From an uncultured Planctomycetaceae bacterium (lineage in GTDB: Bacteria > Planctomycetota > Planctomycetia > Pirellulales > Pirellulaceae), in assembly GCA_937862885.1 (NCBI GenBank), contig CALMEE010000061.1, forward strand, positions 1 to 64,000: a stretch of 64,000 nt of DNA. Reading direction: 5' to 3'. The notes below the pieces were generated by a model, which had not been told where the DNA came from, made no database searches, and was given only the letters and a program-made list of their open reading frames with translations. Of this stretch, positions 8,745 to 19,314 are shown piece after piece; the stretch's first letter is position 1; each line of letters opens with the position of its first letter. Made by a program: the position numbers and the translations under genes.

Positions 8745-11700
8745 ATGTTTGAGCCGGTGGATAATCAAGTCAGTTTTCCCAAACTTGAAGAGATAATTCT
8801 GGAGTTTTGGAAGCGCCGGCAGATTTACGACAGATCTCTCAAGCTGCGTGAAAACTGTGAAAAGTTCGTCTTTTTCGAGGGACCGCCCACGGCCAATGGA
8901 TTGCCGCATCCAGGTCATTGCCTGACGCGGGCAATGAAAGACCTGTTTCCACGTTACCGCACAATGCGCGGCTACCTGTGCGAGCGTAAGGCCGGCTGGG
9001 ACACTCATGGGCTCCCCGTTGAGGTAGAAGTTTGTAAAGAGCTAGGCATTCACTCTAAAGAGGAAATTGAAAACTATGGAGTCGAACCCTTCATCCACAA
9101 GTGCCAACAAAGTGTGTGGCGTTATATGCAGGAGTGGGAGCGACTTACAGAACGTCTGGGATTCTGGATCAAGCTTGATGAAGCATACGTCACCTATCAT
9201 GAACGGTACGTAGAGTCCGTTTGGTGGTCGTTGAAAGTGCTGTTCGATCGTGGTCACCTCTATCGTGGCCACAAAATAGTTTGGTGGTGGGCGCAGGGTG
9301 GAACGGCCCTCAGTTCAGGTGAAGTCGGACAAGGTTATCGCACTGTAGCCGATCCAAGTGCGTACGTGCTTTTGCCCTTGGTCGATGATCCGGACACCAA
9401 TTTGCTAATCTGGACGACGACGCCCTGGACATTGCCAAGCAACCAGTTTGCAGCCGTTAATCCGGACATCGACTATGTTACAGTTGTCGATGAGGAACTG
9501 GGATGCAAGCTTGTCATTGCCAAGGATTTGGTTGAGTCAATCGCGGAAAAAACGAAACGTCAGCTGCGTGTTGAAGCAGAATATCGCGGCAGAGACTTGA
9601 TCGGCAAGCGTTACATGCCGCCTTTCGATTACTATTATCCAACGAGAAAAGATGAGCAGGGTGAATTGACCGAAGGTGGAAAACAACATGTGATGTGGCG
9701 TGTCGTGCCGGCTGATTTTGTCACGACGGATTCGGGAACGGGGTTGGTGCATCAAGCACCTGCATTTGGCGAAGTAGACTATGAAGTTCTGGTGCGTGAA
9801 CAGCAACGCTTTGTGTCCGGCAGCGGCCCTGACCTGATTTGTGCAGTCGGGCCTAATGGAAAGTTCACGGAAGAAGCTGAAGATTTGGCGGACATGTGGG
9901 TCAAAGATGCGGACAAATTGATCACGCGCAAACTGAAGGAATCCCACCGCCTCTATTTTCTCGACCAGTACCTACACGAGTACCCATTTTGTTGGCGGGC
10001 CGAAAATGATCCGCTGATTCAATACCCGAGACAAAGCTGGTTTATCCGCACCACAGAATTCAAGCAACGGATGCTGGATAATAACCAACAGATCAATTGG
10101 TTGCCCGAGCATATCAAACATGGGAGATTCGGCAATTTTCTTGAGAGTAATGTCGATTGGGCGTTGTCCCGCGAACGGTATTGGGGCACTCCGCTGCCGA
10201 TTTGGGTTTGTGAAAAGACGGGGCAGATGGAAGCTATTGATAGCTACGCGGCCCTGCAGCAGAAACCGGGGGCGCGAGGATTCGAAGCTTGGGAGCAAGC
10301 GAAACGCATCAATCCGGAACTGCCAGATGACTTGCGTGTACACAAACCTTACATCGATGAGATCACCTATGACTCGCCGTTTGCGTCGGGAGCAAGCATG
10401 CGACGCGCGCCCGAAGTAATCGATTGCTGGTATGACAGCGGAGCGATGCCGTTTGCACAATGGGGATTTCCACATCAAAATGCTGACCGATTCTTTCAAC
10501 AGTTTCCCGCGGATTTCATCAGCGAGGCTTTGGACCAGACCCGAGGTTGGTTTTATAGTTTGTTGGCGATCAGCACCCTGGTGTTTGATGAGCAGACGGA
10601 TGCAATTCCGGAAATTCCTTTCCCGCATCCATTCCGTAATTGTATTGTGCTGGGACTCATGTTGAGCGAATGGTATGAGTCAAAGAAGAACCCATCCGAT
10701 ATCCGATTGACGAAGCAAGAAGCAGACGAAGCTTTTGGCGTGGGCAATTATTCACAGTCAGTAGGAAAGATGTCCAAGCAAAAGCGAAACTACTTGGCTC
10801 CATCTGAACTGTTCAACCGATACGGAGCTGACGCATTGCGTTGGTATTTCTTTGCTAACCAGCCCCCCTGGACGCCAATTCGTTATAGCGAACAACAAAT
10901 TAAGGATAGCATTCCTGAATTCTTGTTGCGGCTGTGGAATGTCTACGGATTCTTTCTGATTTATGCGAACATCGATGAATTTGATCCGAGTTTGGAACTG
11001 CGTGAATTAGACGAGAACAGTCAGCTGAGATCTCATGAGTTGGCCAAAGCCGAGTCGTATCGTCCCATTGCAGAGCGATCCGAAATTGACCGCTGGATTC
11101 TGGCTGAGCTAGACGAGACGATCAATTTGGTCACCGAACGGATGGACGCTTACGATAACTTCAACGCCTGCGCGCGCATCAACGGTTTTGTCGATGCACT
11201 CAGTAATTGGTATGTGCGCCGCTCACGTTCTAGATTTTGGGGAAGCGAGAAACGATCTCGGGACAAATTGGACGCCTATTGGACCTTGTACGAATGCCTG
11301 ATTCAAACAAGCAAGTTGATCGCTCCTTTTGTACCTTTTGTGGCTGAGTCGATTTGGAAAAACTTGACGGGAGTATTTGGCGAACGTACTGTCGAGAGTG
11401 TTCACCTTTGTGATTTTCCGGAAAGTGGACATCGGGAAGATGCAAACCTTGCGCACAACATGAATTTGCTGCGGGAAATCGCATCATTGGGGCGGGCGGC
11501 ACGCATGGAGGCCAAATTAAAAGTTCGACAACCCCTCAATGCAGTTACCGTAATTTTGGGGCCGCAAGCCGACCAGCAATGGTTACGCGCACACGATTCG
11601 ATTCTCAGGGAAGAATTGAACGTAAAGTCGCTTAATTGCACACCCGATGTCGGTGCCTATGTGACGTACCAGATCCAGCCAAATTTTGGTCGATTGGGCC

Positions 11701-12200
11701 AACGTTTGCGAGCGCTGCTCCCCAAGGTGAAGCAAATACTGGGAAATGCCGACGGGGCCAAGCTATTGGACGAACTTAATCGCGTCAATAGAGTCACGCT
11801 TCAAGTTGAGGGCCAGTCGATCGAGCTTGATAGCGAAGACATCCAAGTACGCCTGGTGGCGAATCCAGGCTGGGCTGCTGCGCAAGGTGATGGCGTCGTG
11901 GTTGTGCTTGCGACTGAACTTACTCCAGAATTGATCATTGAGGGTTTGGCCCGCGATATCATTCGGTTAGTCCAGGATCGGCGTAAGGAACTCAAACTGG
12001 ATTTCTCTGACCGGATTAAGCTGGAACTATCCACCGATTCCGCTGAATTGAAGCAGGCAATCGCTGATTTTAAAGACTTAATCATGGATGAAACCTTGAC
12101 AGTGAAACTGGAAATCTTGAACCAGCCAAGAGCATCGATGCCAACTAATAGTTTGAACCAATTCAAACTCTCGATTGGAATCGAAATCGATAACGGGTGA
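8745..12200 (+). CDS. ileS: isoleucyl-tRNA synthetase (long, eukaryote-like type)
   Basis: 1151 residues. The ATG at 8745 is preferred because GGAG lies nine bases upstream; an upstream in-frame GTG exists. Class I synthetase charging tRNA-Ile with isoleucine. The HIGH-type motif is HPGH (residues 55-58, in [13 protein letters not shown]), the editing CP1 domain carries the [10 protein letters not shown] block, and the KMSKS-type loop is KMSKQ (675-679). Length and motif style match the eukaryote-like IleRS class, known for mupirocin resistance. The usual CPxC-type zinc ligands before the GTALSS block are replaced by WWWAQGG. purN follows after three bases, so the two are cotranscribed. Confidence 0.95.
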   Translation: MFEPVDNQVSFPKLEEIILEFWKRRQIYDRSLKLRENCEKFVFFEGPPTANGLPHPGHCLTRAMKDLFPRYRTMRGYLCERKAGWDTHGLPVEVEVCKELGIHSKEEIENYGVEPFIHKCQQSVWRYMQEWERLTERLGFWIKLDEAYVTYHERYVESVWWSLKVLFDRGHLYRGHKIVWWWAQGGTALSSGEVGQGYRTVADPSAYVLLPLVDDPDTNLLIWTTTPWTLPSNQFAAVNPDIDYVTVVDEELGCKLVIAKDLVESIAEKTKRQLRVEAEYRGRDLIGKRYMPPFDYYYPTRKDEQGELTEGGKQHVMWRVVPADFVTTDSGTGLVHQAPAFGEVDYEVLVREQQRFVSGSGPDLICAVGPNGKFTEEAEDLADMWVKDADKLITRKLKESHRLYFLDQYLHEYPFCWRAENDPLIQYPRQSWFIRTTEFKQRMLDNNQQINWLPEHIKHGRFGNFLESNVDWALSRERYWGTPLPIWVCEKTGQMEAIDSYAALQQKPGARGFEAWEQAKRINPELPDDLRVHKPYIDEITYDSPFASGASMRRAPEVIDCWYDSGAMPFAQWGFPHQNADRFFQQFPADFISEALDQTRGWFYSLLAISTLVFDEQTDAIPEIPFPHPFRNCIVLGLMLSEWYESKKNPSDIRLTKQEADEAFGVGNYSQSVGKMSKQKRNYLAPSELFNRYGADALRWYFFANQPPWTPIRYSEQQIKDSIPEFLLRLWNVYGFFLIYANIDEFDPSLELRELDENSQLRSHELAKAESYRPIAERSEIDRWILAELDETINLVTERMDAYDNFNACARINGFVDALSNWYVRRSRSRFWGSEKRSRDKLDAYWTLYECLIQTSKLIAPFVPFVAESIWKNLTGVFGERTVESVHLCDFPESGHREDANLAHNMNLLREIASLGRAARMEAKLKVRQPLNAVTVILGPQADQQWLRAHDSILREELNVKSLNCTPDVGAYVTYQIQPNFGRLGQRLRALLPKVKQILGNADGAKLLDELNRVNRVTLQVEGQSIELDSEDIQVRLVANPGWAAAQGDGVVVVLATELTPELIIEGLARDIIRLVQDRRKELKLDFSDRIKLELSTDSAELKQAIADFKDLIMDETLTVKLEILNQPRASMPTNSLNQFKLSIGIEIDNG

Positions 12201-12203
12201 TGT

Positions 12204-12800
12204 ATGTCTTCTATTCGCATCGCCGTCTTGATTTCAGGAGGTGGATCAACACTTAAAAACCTGCTTGAAAGAGAAAAAGCCGGTCTTTTGCGCGCCTCAA
12301 TCGTACTGGTTGTTTCGAGCAAGTCAGATGCCGGAGGAATTGACATTGCCAGATCAGCAGGAATTCCAGTGCGCGTTCTCGAGCGAAAACAATTCAATTC
12401 GACCGACGATTTTAGCTCAGCGATTTTCGATCAACTGCGCGCTTATCGTTGCGATTTGGTCGTATTGGGGGGATTCCTAAAACTGATTTCAATCCCGGAC
12501 GATTTTGTCAACCGAGTAATCAATATTCACCCTAGCCTAATCCCGCGACATTGCGGCAAAGGGTTTTACGGCTTGCGTGTCCATCGATCTGTGTTGGAAT
12601 CGGGAGACAAGAACTCTGGTTGCACAATTCATTTCGTTGACAACGACTATGATCACGGGCCAATCATTAGCCAAAAGACAGTGGAGGTTTTGCAGGATGA
12701 CACGCCCGAGACTTTGGCGGCGCGCGTGTTCGCCGCCGAGTGCGAAGAGTATCCGCAGGTAATCAACGAACTGGCATCGCGTCTCGAAAGCAATACCTGA
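12204..12800 (+). CDS. purN: phosphoribosylglycinamide formyltransferase
   Basis: 198 residues, normal for PurN. It transfers the formyl group of 10-formyl-tetrahydrofolate to GAR in purine synthesis. Visible are the phosphate-binding start VLISGGGSTLKNLL, the NIHPSLIP motif with catalytic Asn107 and His109, and the HFVDNDYDHGPII block with the catalytic Asp150. The start lies three bases after the ileS stop codon, indicating translational coupling. Confidence 0.95.
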   Translation: MSSIRIAVLISGGGSTLKNLLEREKAGLLRASIVLVVSSKSDAGGIDIARSAGIPVRVLERKQFNSTDDFSSAIFDQLRAYRCDLVVLGGFLKLISIPDDFVNRVINIHPSLIPRHCGKGFYGLRVHRSVLESGDKNSGCTIHFVDNDYDHGPIISQKTVEVLQDDTPETLAARVFAAECEEYPQVINELASRLESNT

Positions 12801-12874
12801 ACGGCGATAGCCGCGGATCGAGCGACACAGTTTTCTGTTGTCGAGAACCAAATATTGCGACCGGGTTTTGCAAT

Positions 12875-14020
12875 TTATGCTTCTTCGAGCGTAAGCAAAG
12901 TTAATTCGGGCCGACAATTCCAACGGATTGGGTCATCCGCTGAAACACCGCGGGTTACGTGGATGACAAGCCCCTGTTCCTCGAAGACTCCTGAGGCATA
13001 TTTAACGCCGTAAATGCTGGGAGAAATTACGGGCCCGATCAGAGGAAAGCGAACTTGTCCACCATGATTGTGGCCCGCCAACATCAAGTGAAAATCGAGT
13101 TGCTGCGCCCATCGCAATTGATCAGGCGAGTGAGATATCGCGATTCGCAATTCATTGTCCATCGGCGCGCGCGGCGGTAATTGTCGAGCGTGCCCAAACC
13201 AGGGAAGTGCATTTCCGGCAGTGGTGACCACTTCCCCGCGAATTTCGAAAGAGCGCCAATGGCCCTCAACGTCGATCCAATCGGCCTCACGCATTAACGT
13301 TCGAATCTCCTGCTCATCCTTAATTCTCAGATCATGGTTCCCCAACACAAACAATTTGGCATAGTTTGCGCGAACTCGACTGAGCAAATCAGGAATCCAA
13401 TCGAGGCATTCACGTTCGTCAACGATGTCTCCGCTCAGGCAGACTAGGTCAGGAGACAATTGATTGATCTGCTCGACAACGCGTTCAAAAAAAACGTGGC
13501 TGATCTTGCCGGTGAAATGCAAATCGCCAAGATGCACGATTCGTAGGTTTCGCAATTTGCTTGGCAGTTTGCGTAGCTTCAATGCCTTATGTTCGATGGC
13601 TAGTTCGAGTACTTGGTTTCCCGGGATCCAGCGCAAGAGTTTGGCTTGCCAACCTTGAATCATTTCTTTGTCAAACAGGCTGCCAACACGGATTATGTTA
13701 CAGCTGACGACGCGCATTGGTGGCGGGTTCAAATAACGGCTTACCTCTCGATACACCCAACGAATGCTGAGCACAATTGCTAAAAACACGCATAGGTGGC
13801 CATAGTAGACAATTGAAGTTACGAAGAGTGATTCAGGTTTAGGATAGTTGTAAATGATCAGTAGCGCCAAACCCAAAGAGATTACGATCGCGTAGATTAT
13901 TCGCTCGCTGATTTTGCGAAAAATTCGCACCCAGCCGGTCGCGTGGACTTGGTTGAAGATGGCTGACCATAGGCCGAGATGGCCAACAATCGCGAGTAAA
14001 ATCCAAGCGAGTTCCAACAT
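12875..14020 (-). CDS. membrane-anchored metallophosphoesterase
   Basis: 381 residues. Three hydrophobic segments occupy about residues 1-25, 40-60 and 68-95. The C-terminal 230 residues are a calcineurin-like phosphoesterase with all dinuclear-metal motifs: GDLHFTG, GDIVDE, GNHD and GHNHGGQ. The YaeI/YkuE-like subgroup acts on lipid or other membrane substrates (UDP-diacylglucosamine-type hydrolases are relatives), but the substrate here is unknown. The ATG is preceded by AGGA six bases upstream. The gene is convergent with purN. Confidence 0.85.
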   Translation of the reverse strand: MLELAWILLAIVGHLGLWSAIFNQVHATGWVRIFRKISERIIYAIVISLGLALLIIYNYPKPESLFVTSIVYYGHLCVFLAIVLSIRWVYREVSRYLNPPPMRVVSCNIIRVGSLFDKEMIQGWQAKLLRWIPGNQVLELAIEHKALKLRKLPSKLRNLRIVHLGDLHFTGKISHVFFERVVEQINQLSPDLVCLSGDIVDERECLDWIPDLLSRVRANYAKLFVLGNHDLRIKDEQEIRTLMREADWIDVEGHWRSFEIRGEVVTTAGNALPWFGHARQLPPRAPMDNELRIAISHSPDQLRWAQQLDFHLMLAGHNHGGQVRFPLIGPVISPSIYGVKYASGVFEEQGLVIHVTRGVSADDPIRWNCRPELTLLTLEEA

Positions 14021-14193
14021 TGCCTTCCTAAAAATGCCGTTTATCGAATGCCCGAATCGAAACAGAATAATGAAATGGCATGCGGTTTGGACGTACTGGT
14101 CAAGAGTTCTAGAGGTAGCGATTAGAACATTTCGAACGATCGGCCACCAAATTTCCTAATCGACGTTTCGCGGGCCGTAAATTGATCGTTTAC

Positions 14194-15921
14194 CTAATCC
14201 GGTGGATTAATCATCTGTTCGACAACTTCCAGTAGAAGTTGAAGTTTAAACGGCTTGAACAGCACGGCATTGGAACGAAGGCCGGCCTTTCGAGATTTGA
14301 CAATAGCGTGTCCCGGATCATAACCATAACCCGACATTAAGATCAGAGGTGGCTCCGCCAGAAGTTCCTTTAGCTTCAAGAAAAACTCAAATCCGCCGAT
14401 ATCGGGCAAGCGAATATCGGCAATAATTGCGCTGTAGGAATGGTCGGGGTCGCTATTGCGAATCATCAAAATTGCTTCGCGGCCTTCGTGAGCTGTTTCC
14501 ACAATACAGCCGAATCGTTCCAACAAATCGTGGGCGCTGTTTCGAACGTCGTCATCGGCATCGACCACCAAGATGCGTTTGTTGTTCAGCGCGGGGCGTT
14601 GACTCGACAAGACCGAATGCGGGATCATATCGTCCGGCGCCAAATCTTGTTCGACCTTTTGGATGGCTTGCCGCACCAATCGCGCATTTTTCAAGATCGT
14701 GCGTAACCGTTTGGAAACACCTGGATCGTGGCCAATGTAGTTTTCGATCACGTGCACGGTGTCATTCAGAATATCATCGATCGGAGCCGCAACAGCGGCG
14801 CGGATCGCGCCGACGCTTTGTTGCGCCGCATTAGTACGTTGCGCAACCAGTAACTCCAATGTATTTAACGCGATCGCAACGTCTCGTGCAAAGATTTGCA
14901 GCAGTTGCAAGTCACTCTCAGAAAAAGCATTTACAAAGGGGCTTTCGACATTGAACGATCCAATGACTTGCTCGTGATAAATTAGCGGAACTGTCAATGA
15001 ACTTTTCGCTCCTACCAAGCCCTTTACATATAACGGATCGTCGCTTGTGTCTTCGCACAGATAGCTCTTGCCCGTTGCACAAACAAACCCGGAAACGCCA
15101 TTGCCGGTTGCTCGGGCGTACAACGGGTGTTTGCTTTCCTCAGAGTCAATTCCCATCGATATTAGTGGCTCTAGACGAAGTGTCTTTTGGTCGATCAGGC
15201 GAATTTCCACGACATCATAGTTCAACAGATCTTGCGTGTAATGAATGATATTCGCCTTCAGCAACTCAATGCGATCTGGCACATCCATCTGAAAAACTTC
15301 CTCAGGTGTCAGGTCAGCTAATTCTGCACCAGCGCGATGGATGGATTCGAGTTTTTCTAAGTGCAACATTTCCGTTGAGACATCTCTCAAGGTAACGATC
15401 ACATATTGAGGTTGTGCCAACTCCGTTTCGATGATCGGTGCCGCACGCAGCTGGAAATACATGCCGCTGGCAGTCTTCAGAGTTGACTTGCACAACTTTT
15501 TCGTTTTTATCGCCGTGGTTAATGGACTGAAATTAGGACCCAACGCTTCGGCGTCCCCTAATGCGTCGTAAAAATTGCTTCCGACCAACTTGGTTTCTCC
15601 AACCCATTCGTGCAACGTTCGATTAACGCCCAAAATTTGGTTACTTGCATCGACAACCGCAATTCCGTCCGGGGATTGATTAATTACATCGAGTTGGAAC
15701 ACGAGATCCCAATAACGTCGAGGATCGGAAAGACGTTCGGCAGGAATATACATGCCTTCAGCTGCACGCTGCTGGACAAGTCGAAATGCGGTTTGAAACG
15801 AGTGCGCTAATTCCGTGTCGGAATCTCCATTGGGAATCCGCAGACGGCTGGAATCGGAGGCGGCATCAGCCAAGACAATTACTTTTGACGGTTTTAGCAC
15901 GGGACCAACTCTGCATGTCAA
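14194..15921 (-). CDS. PAS-GAF protein with C-terminal receiver domain
   Basis: About 575 residues; the start is uncertain (TTG at 15921 or GTG at 15900, neither with a clear ribosome site). A PAS domain lies at about 70-190 (VINQSPDGIAVVDASNQILGVNRTL), a GAF domain at about 205-360 (TGNGVSGFVCATGKSYLCEDTS), then a helical segment resembling a histidine-kinase dimerisation region, and a receiver domain from about 450 to the end, with the acidic pocket VVDADDD, phospho-acceptor Asp in ADIRLPD, and lysine in LFKPF. There is no HATPase domain, so it is not a kinase. It probably receives phosphate from a partner kinase and senses a ligand or redox state. Cytoplasmic. Confidence 0.8.
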   Translation of the reverse strand: MTCRVGPVLKPSKVIVLADAASDSSRLRIPNGDSDTELAHSFQTAFRLVQQRAAEGMYIPAERLSDPRRYWDLVFQLDVINQSPDGIAVVDASNQILGVNRTLHEWVGETKLVGSNFYDALGDAEALGPNFSPLTTAIKTKKLCKSTLKTASGMYFQLRAAPIIETELAQPQYVIVTLRDVSTEMLHLEKLESIHRAGAELADLTPEEVFQMDVPDRIELLKANIIHYTQDLLNYDVVEIRLIDQKTLRLEPLISMGIDSEESKHPLYARATGNGVSGFVCATGKSYLCEDTSDDPLYVKGLVGAKSSLTVPLIYHEQVIGSFNVESPFVNAFSESDLQLLQIFARDVAIALNTLELLVAQRTNAAQQSVGAIRAAVAAPIDDILNDTVHVIENYIGHDPGVSKRLRTILKNARLVRQAIQKVEQDLAPDDMIPHSVLSSQRPALNNKRILVVDADDDVRNSAHDLLERFGCIVETAHEGREAILMIRNSDPDHSYSAIIADIRLPDIGGFEFFLKLKELLAEPPLILMSGYGYDPGHAIVKSRKAGLRSNAVLFKPFKLQLLLEVVEQMINPPD

Positions 15922-16727
15922 AGGGATCTATTTAAATGGCAATTCTGCTAAAATGAGTGATTCGGTTATTCTGGCATCTCGGCAGTTGATTCTCGCCGCT
16001 AGTTGAGATTAACCATGTTCTGCTTGAGCAAGTGAGCGTTCTCTCGTTCCGGTTTCAGTAGACATCGCCATAATCTATAAGACCCGATTCGATCGGTTTT
16101 GACAAGTTTTAATCTTATTGCCATTTCAATTTTCAAGGTTTCGGACATTGTTCCAATTTGGAAAAATTCTGAGAATTGTGGAAAACTACAGCCAATCAGG
16201 TTACAACCGGCGCACACTGCATTTGCATTCAAAAAATTACTTTTGCCACCAAGCGGATACTTCATTGTTGAGCCCGTAAGGCAGGGTAACAAGGTGTGTT
16301 CGCCCGCTTGAATAAGCTATGCGTTTGCTACGGTGGTTAAAATTCCTTCGATGTAGATTTAGGGCGCGCTAAACAAATGCCAGGAATCCGGCAATTGAAG
16401 TTGAAAATGCAATGCCTAAACGATGTGAAGTCTTAGGTATGAGGCATTCGATTTTCACGCGTACACGGGCCGAAATCGAAAGACGAGACGAATCCACGAC
16501 GTACGTCACTTGGTGCGCTTCATGCGAGGAGTTACATGCCGGATGCATCGTAACGGTGCGCTGACGAGGGTTATGAGGGTAGCCTCGATCAAATTTATCC
16601 AGGAATAATTCTCGGCGAATCGATTGCTGTTTCAACATGCGATTATCGTTTACACTATGAAGTTTAAGCGAATTGGTTGCGAAAGAGTCCACCGACCGCT
16701 TGGCATTGAACATTCATCACAAAACCG
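15922..16727. other. intergenic gap, about 800 bp
   Basis: Divergent region between the PAS-GAF-receiver gene and rsgA. Minor frames inside (16369-16713 minus, 16099-16311 plus) look random. A TTGACA occurs at 16099-16104 on the plus strand but has no acceptable -10 box at the right distance. Confidence 0.45.
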
Positions 16728-17873
16728 ATGTCAAAGAAAAAGAAGCGAAAAATACGCACTGGTTTGCGAAAAAAATATGATGAGCCAGCCCGAGAATCTG
16801 ATTGGACGAGGAAGTTCCAGCAATCGCAGCTAAGCGAAGACCAGAATGCGAGTCAACGTGTTTCCGGTAAAGGGCGATTGACGCGCCATCGCACGGTAAG
16901 CGGCGAGGAAGTGGAAGACGAGACAGGTGGTTTTCAAATCCTGTTAGACGTCGATTTGAACGAATGCATTCCGGCACGCGTGCTGCGCGTGCATGGGCTG
17001 GCAACTATCGTGAGCGACGACTCCGGAAGGATTTTTGAATGTGCTGTACGTGGATTGTTGAAGACATTGGCTACGGATTTGCAGCATGTGGTGGTTGCGG
17101 GAGACTTTGTGCAAATCAAGCCGCTTAATGAACATCAGGCCGTCATCGTCCGTGTTGAACCGCGTCGCTCAGCCGTCAGCCGGACAAGTCGCGGTCGGCA
17201 GCAGATATTGTTCAGCAATGTTGATCAGGTTTTGGTTGTGTGTAGCGCAGCCGAACCAAGATTGAAACCAAACCTGGTCGATCGCTTTTTGATTTCGTGT
17301 GAAAAGTCAAAGATTACTCCGCTAATTATTATCAACAAAGTCGACTTGGTGGACTTGGCCGACTTGCAGCCGGTGATCGGTGTTTGGGGACAACTTGGTT
17401 ACCAAGTGCTGTGCACATCCACGGTCACTGGATTTGGGATTCATCGCATGATCGAACTGGTTTGCGGCAAGGATAGCGTGGTTGTTGGGCAAAGTGGAGT
17501 TGGCAAATCCTCGATGCTGAATGCGATTGAGCCCGGATTGTCTCTGCGTGTTGGCGATGTCAGCGAAGAATCCCAGAAGGGAAAGCACACCACGACCACG
17601 GCGAATTTCATTCCTCTTTCAATTGGTGGACATGTCGTCGACACGCCGGGCATTCGACAATTCCAACTTTGGGATGTTATCGCTCAGGAGGTTGAAGGGT
17701 ATTTCAGGGACATTCGCCCGTTTATCAATCATTGCAAATTCCCAGATTGCAGGCACTTACATGAGGCAGACTGTGCAGTCAAATATGCGGTTGCCGATGG
17801 CAAAATCGACGAGCGACGCTACGAAAGTTATTGCCAAATCTTTCAGGAAAATATTCGACCGGCGGGTGGCTAA
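16728..17873 (+). CDS. rsgA: ribosome small-subunit-dependent GTPase A
   Basis: 381 residues. RsgA (YjeQ/EngC) is a circularly permuted GTPase that helps late maturation of the 30S subunit. After a basic N-terminal extension of about 80 residues comes an OB fold (about 85-155), then GTPase motifs in permuted order: G4 NKVD, G1 GQSGVGKSS, the GKHTTTT switch, and G3 DTPG. The C-terminal zinc site is visible as CKFPDCRHLHEADC. The start lacks a Shine-Dalgarno sequence. It is convergent with the next gene, 60 bp apart. Confidence 0.94.
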   Translation: MSKKKKRKIRTGLRKKYDEPARESDWTRKFQQSQLSEDQNASQRVSGKGRLTRHRTVSGEEVEDETGGFQILLDVDLNECIPARVLRVHGLATIVSDDSGRIFECAVRGLLKTLATDLQHVVVAGDFVQIKPLNEHQAVIVRVEPRRSAVSRTSRGRQQILFSNVDQVLVVCSAAEPRLKPNLVDRFLISCEKSKITPLIIINKVDLVDLADLQPVIGVWGQLGYQVLCTSTVTGFGIHRMIELVCGKDSVVVGQSGVGKSSMLNAIEPGLSLRVGDVSEESQKGKHTTTTANFIPLSIGGHVVDTPGIRQFQLWDVIAQEVEGYFRDIRPFINHCKFPDCRHLHEADCAVKYAVADGKIDERRYESYCQIFQENIRPAGG

Positions 17874-17933
17874 TAGGTTGATTTGGGGAGCTTGTCGATG
17901 TCTGCGATGTTGATAACGAACTAATCAGCGGAT

Positions 17934-19070
17934 TTATCCATCCACATCTACGTCTACATCGTAAATCCGATAGGTTTTGTAAAGCTCCGTGCCACATCGC
18001 TCAAGTGTAGCGCGGGAGAATGTATTCGATTCCAATACCCAAGAGAATTCGCATTCCTCAATTCCCCATTCTCGAATTGCGGGGATCAAGTTGAAGAATA
18101 GCGACATCCCCACTCCCTTATTCTTTTGGAATCTTGGGACCACGTTCGTGCTGATTAAACGAATCCGCTTTATGGTACGCTTGTTGAGAATCAACTTGAG
18201 AAACCCGAACGGAAACAGCTTGCCATCTATGGATTTTATGCGGGGATTATAGTCCAGCATTCCAAACGACACACCAACTCGCTCGCCATCGACCTCGATC
18301 ACGCTCGTCATTTCCGGGGCAATCAAATAGCGCAGGCTGTTGGCGATATGCTTCATCTCTGCTTCAGTTAACGGAACAAACCCCCAACTTCCTACCAATG
18401 CCTGATTAAAGACATCCATGAAACCTCGAAGTTCCTTGTCAAAGTCCTTGCGGTACATTGGGCGCATGTTGAGTTTTACGCGTTCGCCCAAGCGTTGGCT
18501 CACGAAGTTCCAACGCTTTTCATTTTGCGCAAGCATTTCATAAGTCCCACGGTATGCGTAAAGGTCATGTGCCTTGGCCAAACCGCTCGCTTCGAACAAT
18601 GAAGGGTAATATGGCGGATTATAGGTCATCATGAACACCGGCATCGAATCAAAGCCATCCACTAGCGCCCCGCATTCGTAATTCATGGAGGGGCTTACGG
18701 GACCACGCATCACCTGGTACCCTCGATTTTTCAAATAGCCGCGAGCGGCTTGGAGAAGCGACTTGGCAACTTGTTGGTCATCGATTGATTCGAAAAAACC
18801 GAAGAAGCCAATTTTGTCTTGGTGGAGTTCGTTATGCAGATGATTCGCTATCGCGAGGATTCGTCCCACCGGTTGACCGTTACGATAGGCAAGAAACGCC
18901 TGAGATTCCGCACGTTCATAAAATGGGTGTTTGGCGAATCCGCAACGTTGGCGTTGATCTGAGCGAATTGGCGGAACCCAATGAGGATCACCGTGATACA
19001 GCGTCCAGGGAAATTGCAGGAAAATTTCTTGTTCGCGTCGAGTTGTGACCTGAACGACAGTGACCGTCAT
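17934..19070 (-). CDS. GNAT-fold acyltransferase-like protein (YghO-like)
   Basis: 378 residues, no signal or membrane segment. The N-terminal half begins with FPWTLYHGDPHWVPPIRSDQ and continues with AFLAYRNGQPVGRILAIANH and GFFGFFES, a pattern I associate with the uncharacterised YghO-like family. The C-terminal half has a GNAT-like acetyl-CoA loop (VPRFQKNKGVGMSLFFNLIP). The family is widespread but its substrate is not known to me. It lies downstream of glmS on the same strand, 244 bp away. Confidence 0.7.
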   Translation of the reverse strand: MTVTVVQVTTRREQEIFLQFPWTLYHGDPHWVPPIRSDQRQRCGFAKHPFYERAESQAFLAYRNGQPVGRILAIANHLHNELHQDKIGFFGFFESIDDQQVAKSLLQAARGYLKNRGYQVMRGPVSPSMNYECGALVDGFDSMPVFMMTYNPPYYPSLFEASGLAKAHDLYAYRGTYEMLAQNEKRWNFVSQRLGERVKLNMRPMYRKDFDKELRGFMDVFNQALVGSWGFVPLTEAEMKHIANSLRYLIAPEMTSVIEVDGERVGVSFGMLDYNPRIKSIDGKLFPFGFLKLILNKRTIKRIRLISTNVVPRFQKNKGVGMSLFFNLIPAIREWGIEECEFSWVLESNTFSRATLERCGTELYKTYRIYDVDVDVDG

Positions 19071-19314
19071 TTCAACCAGTTATCCGTTTTACGATCATCA
19101 GATCGAAAGCAACATTCAATTCGTCCTTGATCACTGATTGCCTGTATCCCCAAAAAAAGACTTGCCGTCGTAATTACTGCGTAGTTACAGCCATAACCGC
19201 AGCGTGGTGGTTTACAGTGATCCCAGCCAACCAGATATCGTAACGATAATTTTGCTGAAGCGGTACCGCATTCGGCTAGATTTGAATAAGAAATTGTCAC
19301 CCGGCCACGAACCG

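Noticed and set aside
16369-16713. 114-codon minus frame in the gap before rsgA
   Set aside because: No recognisable domain or ribosome site.
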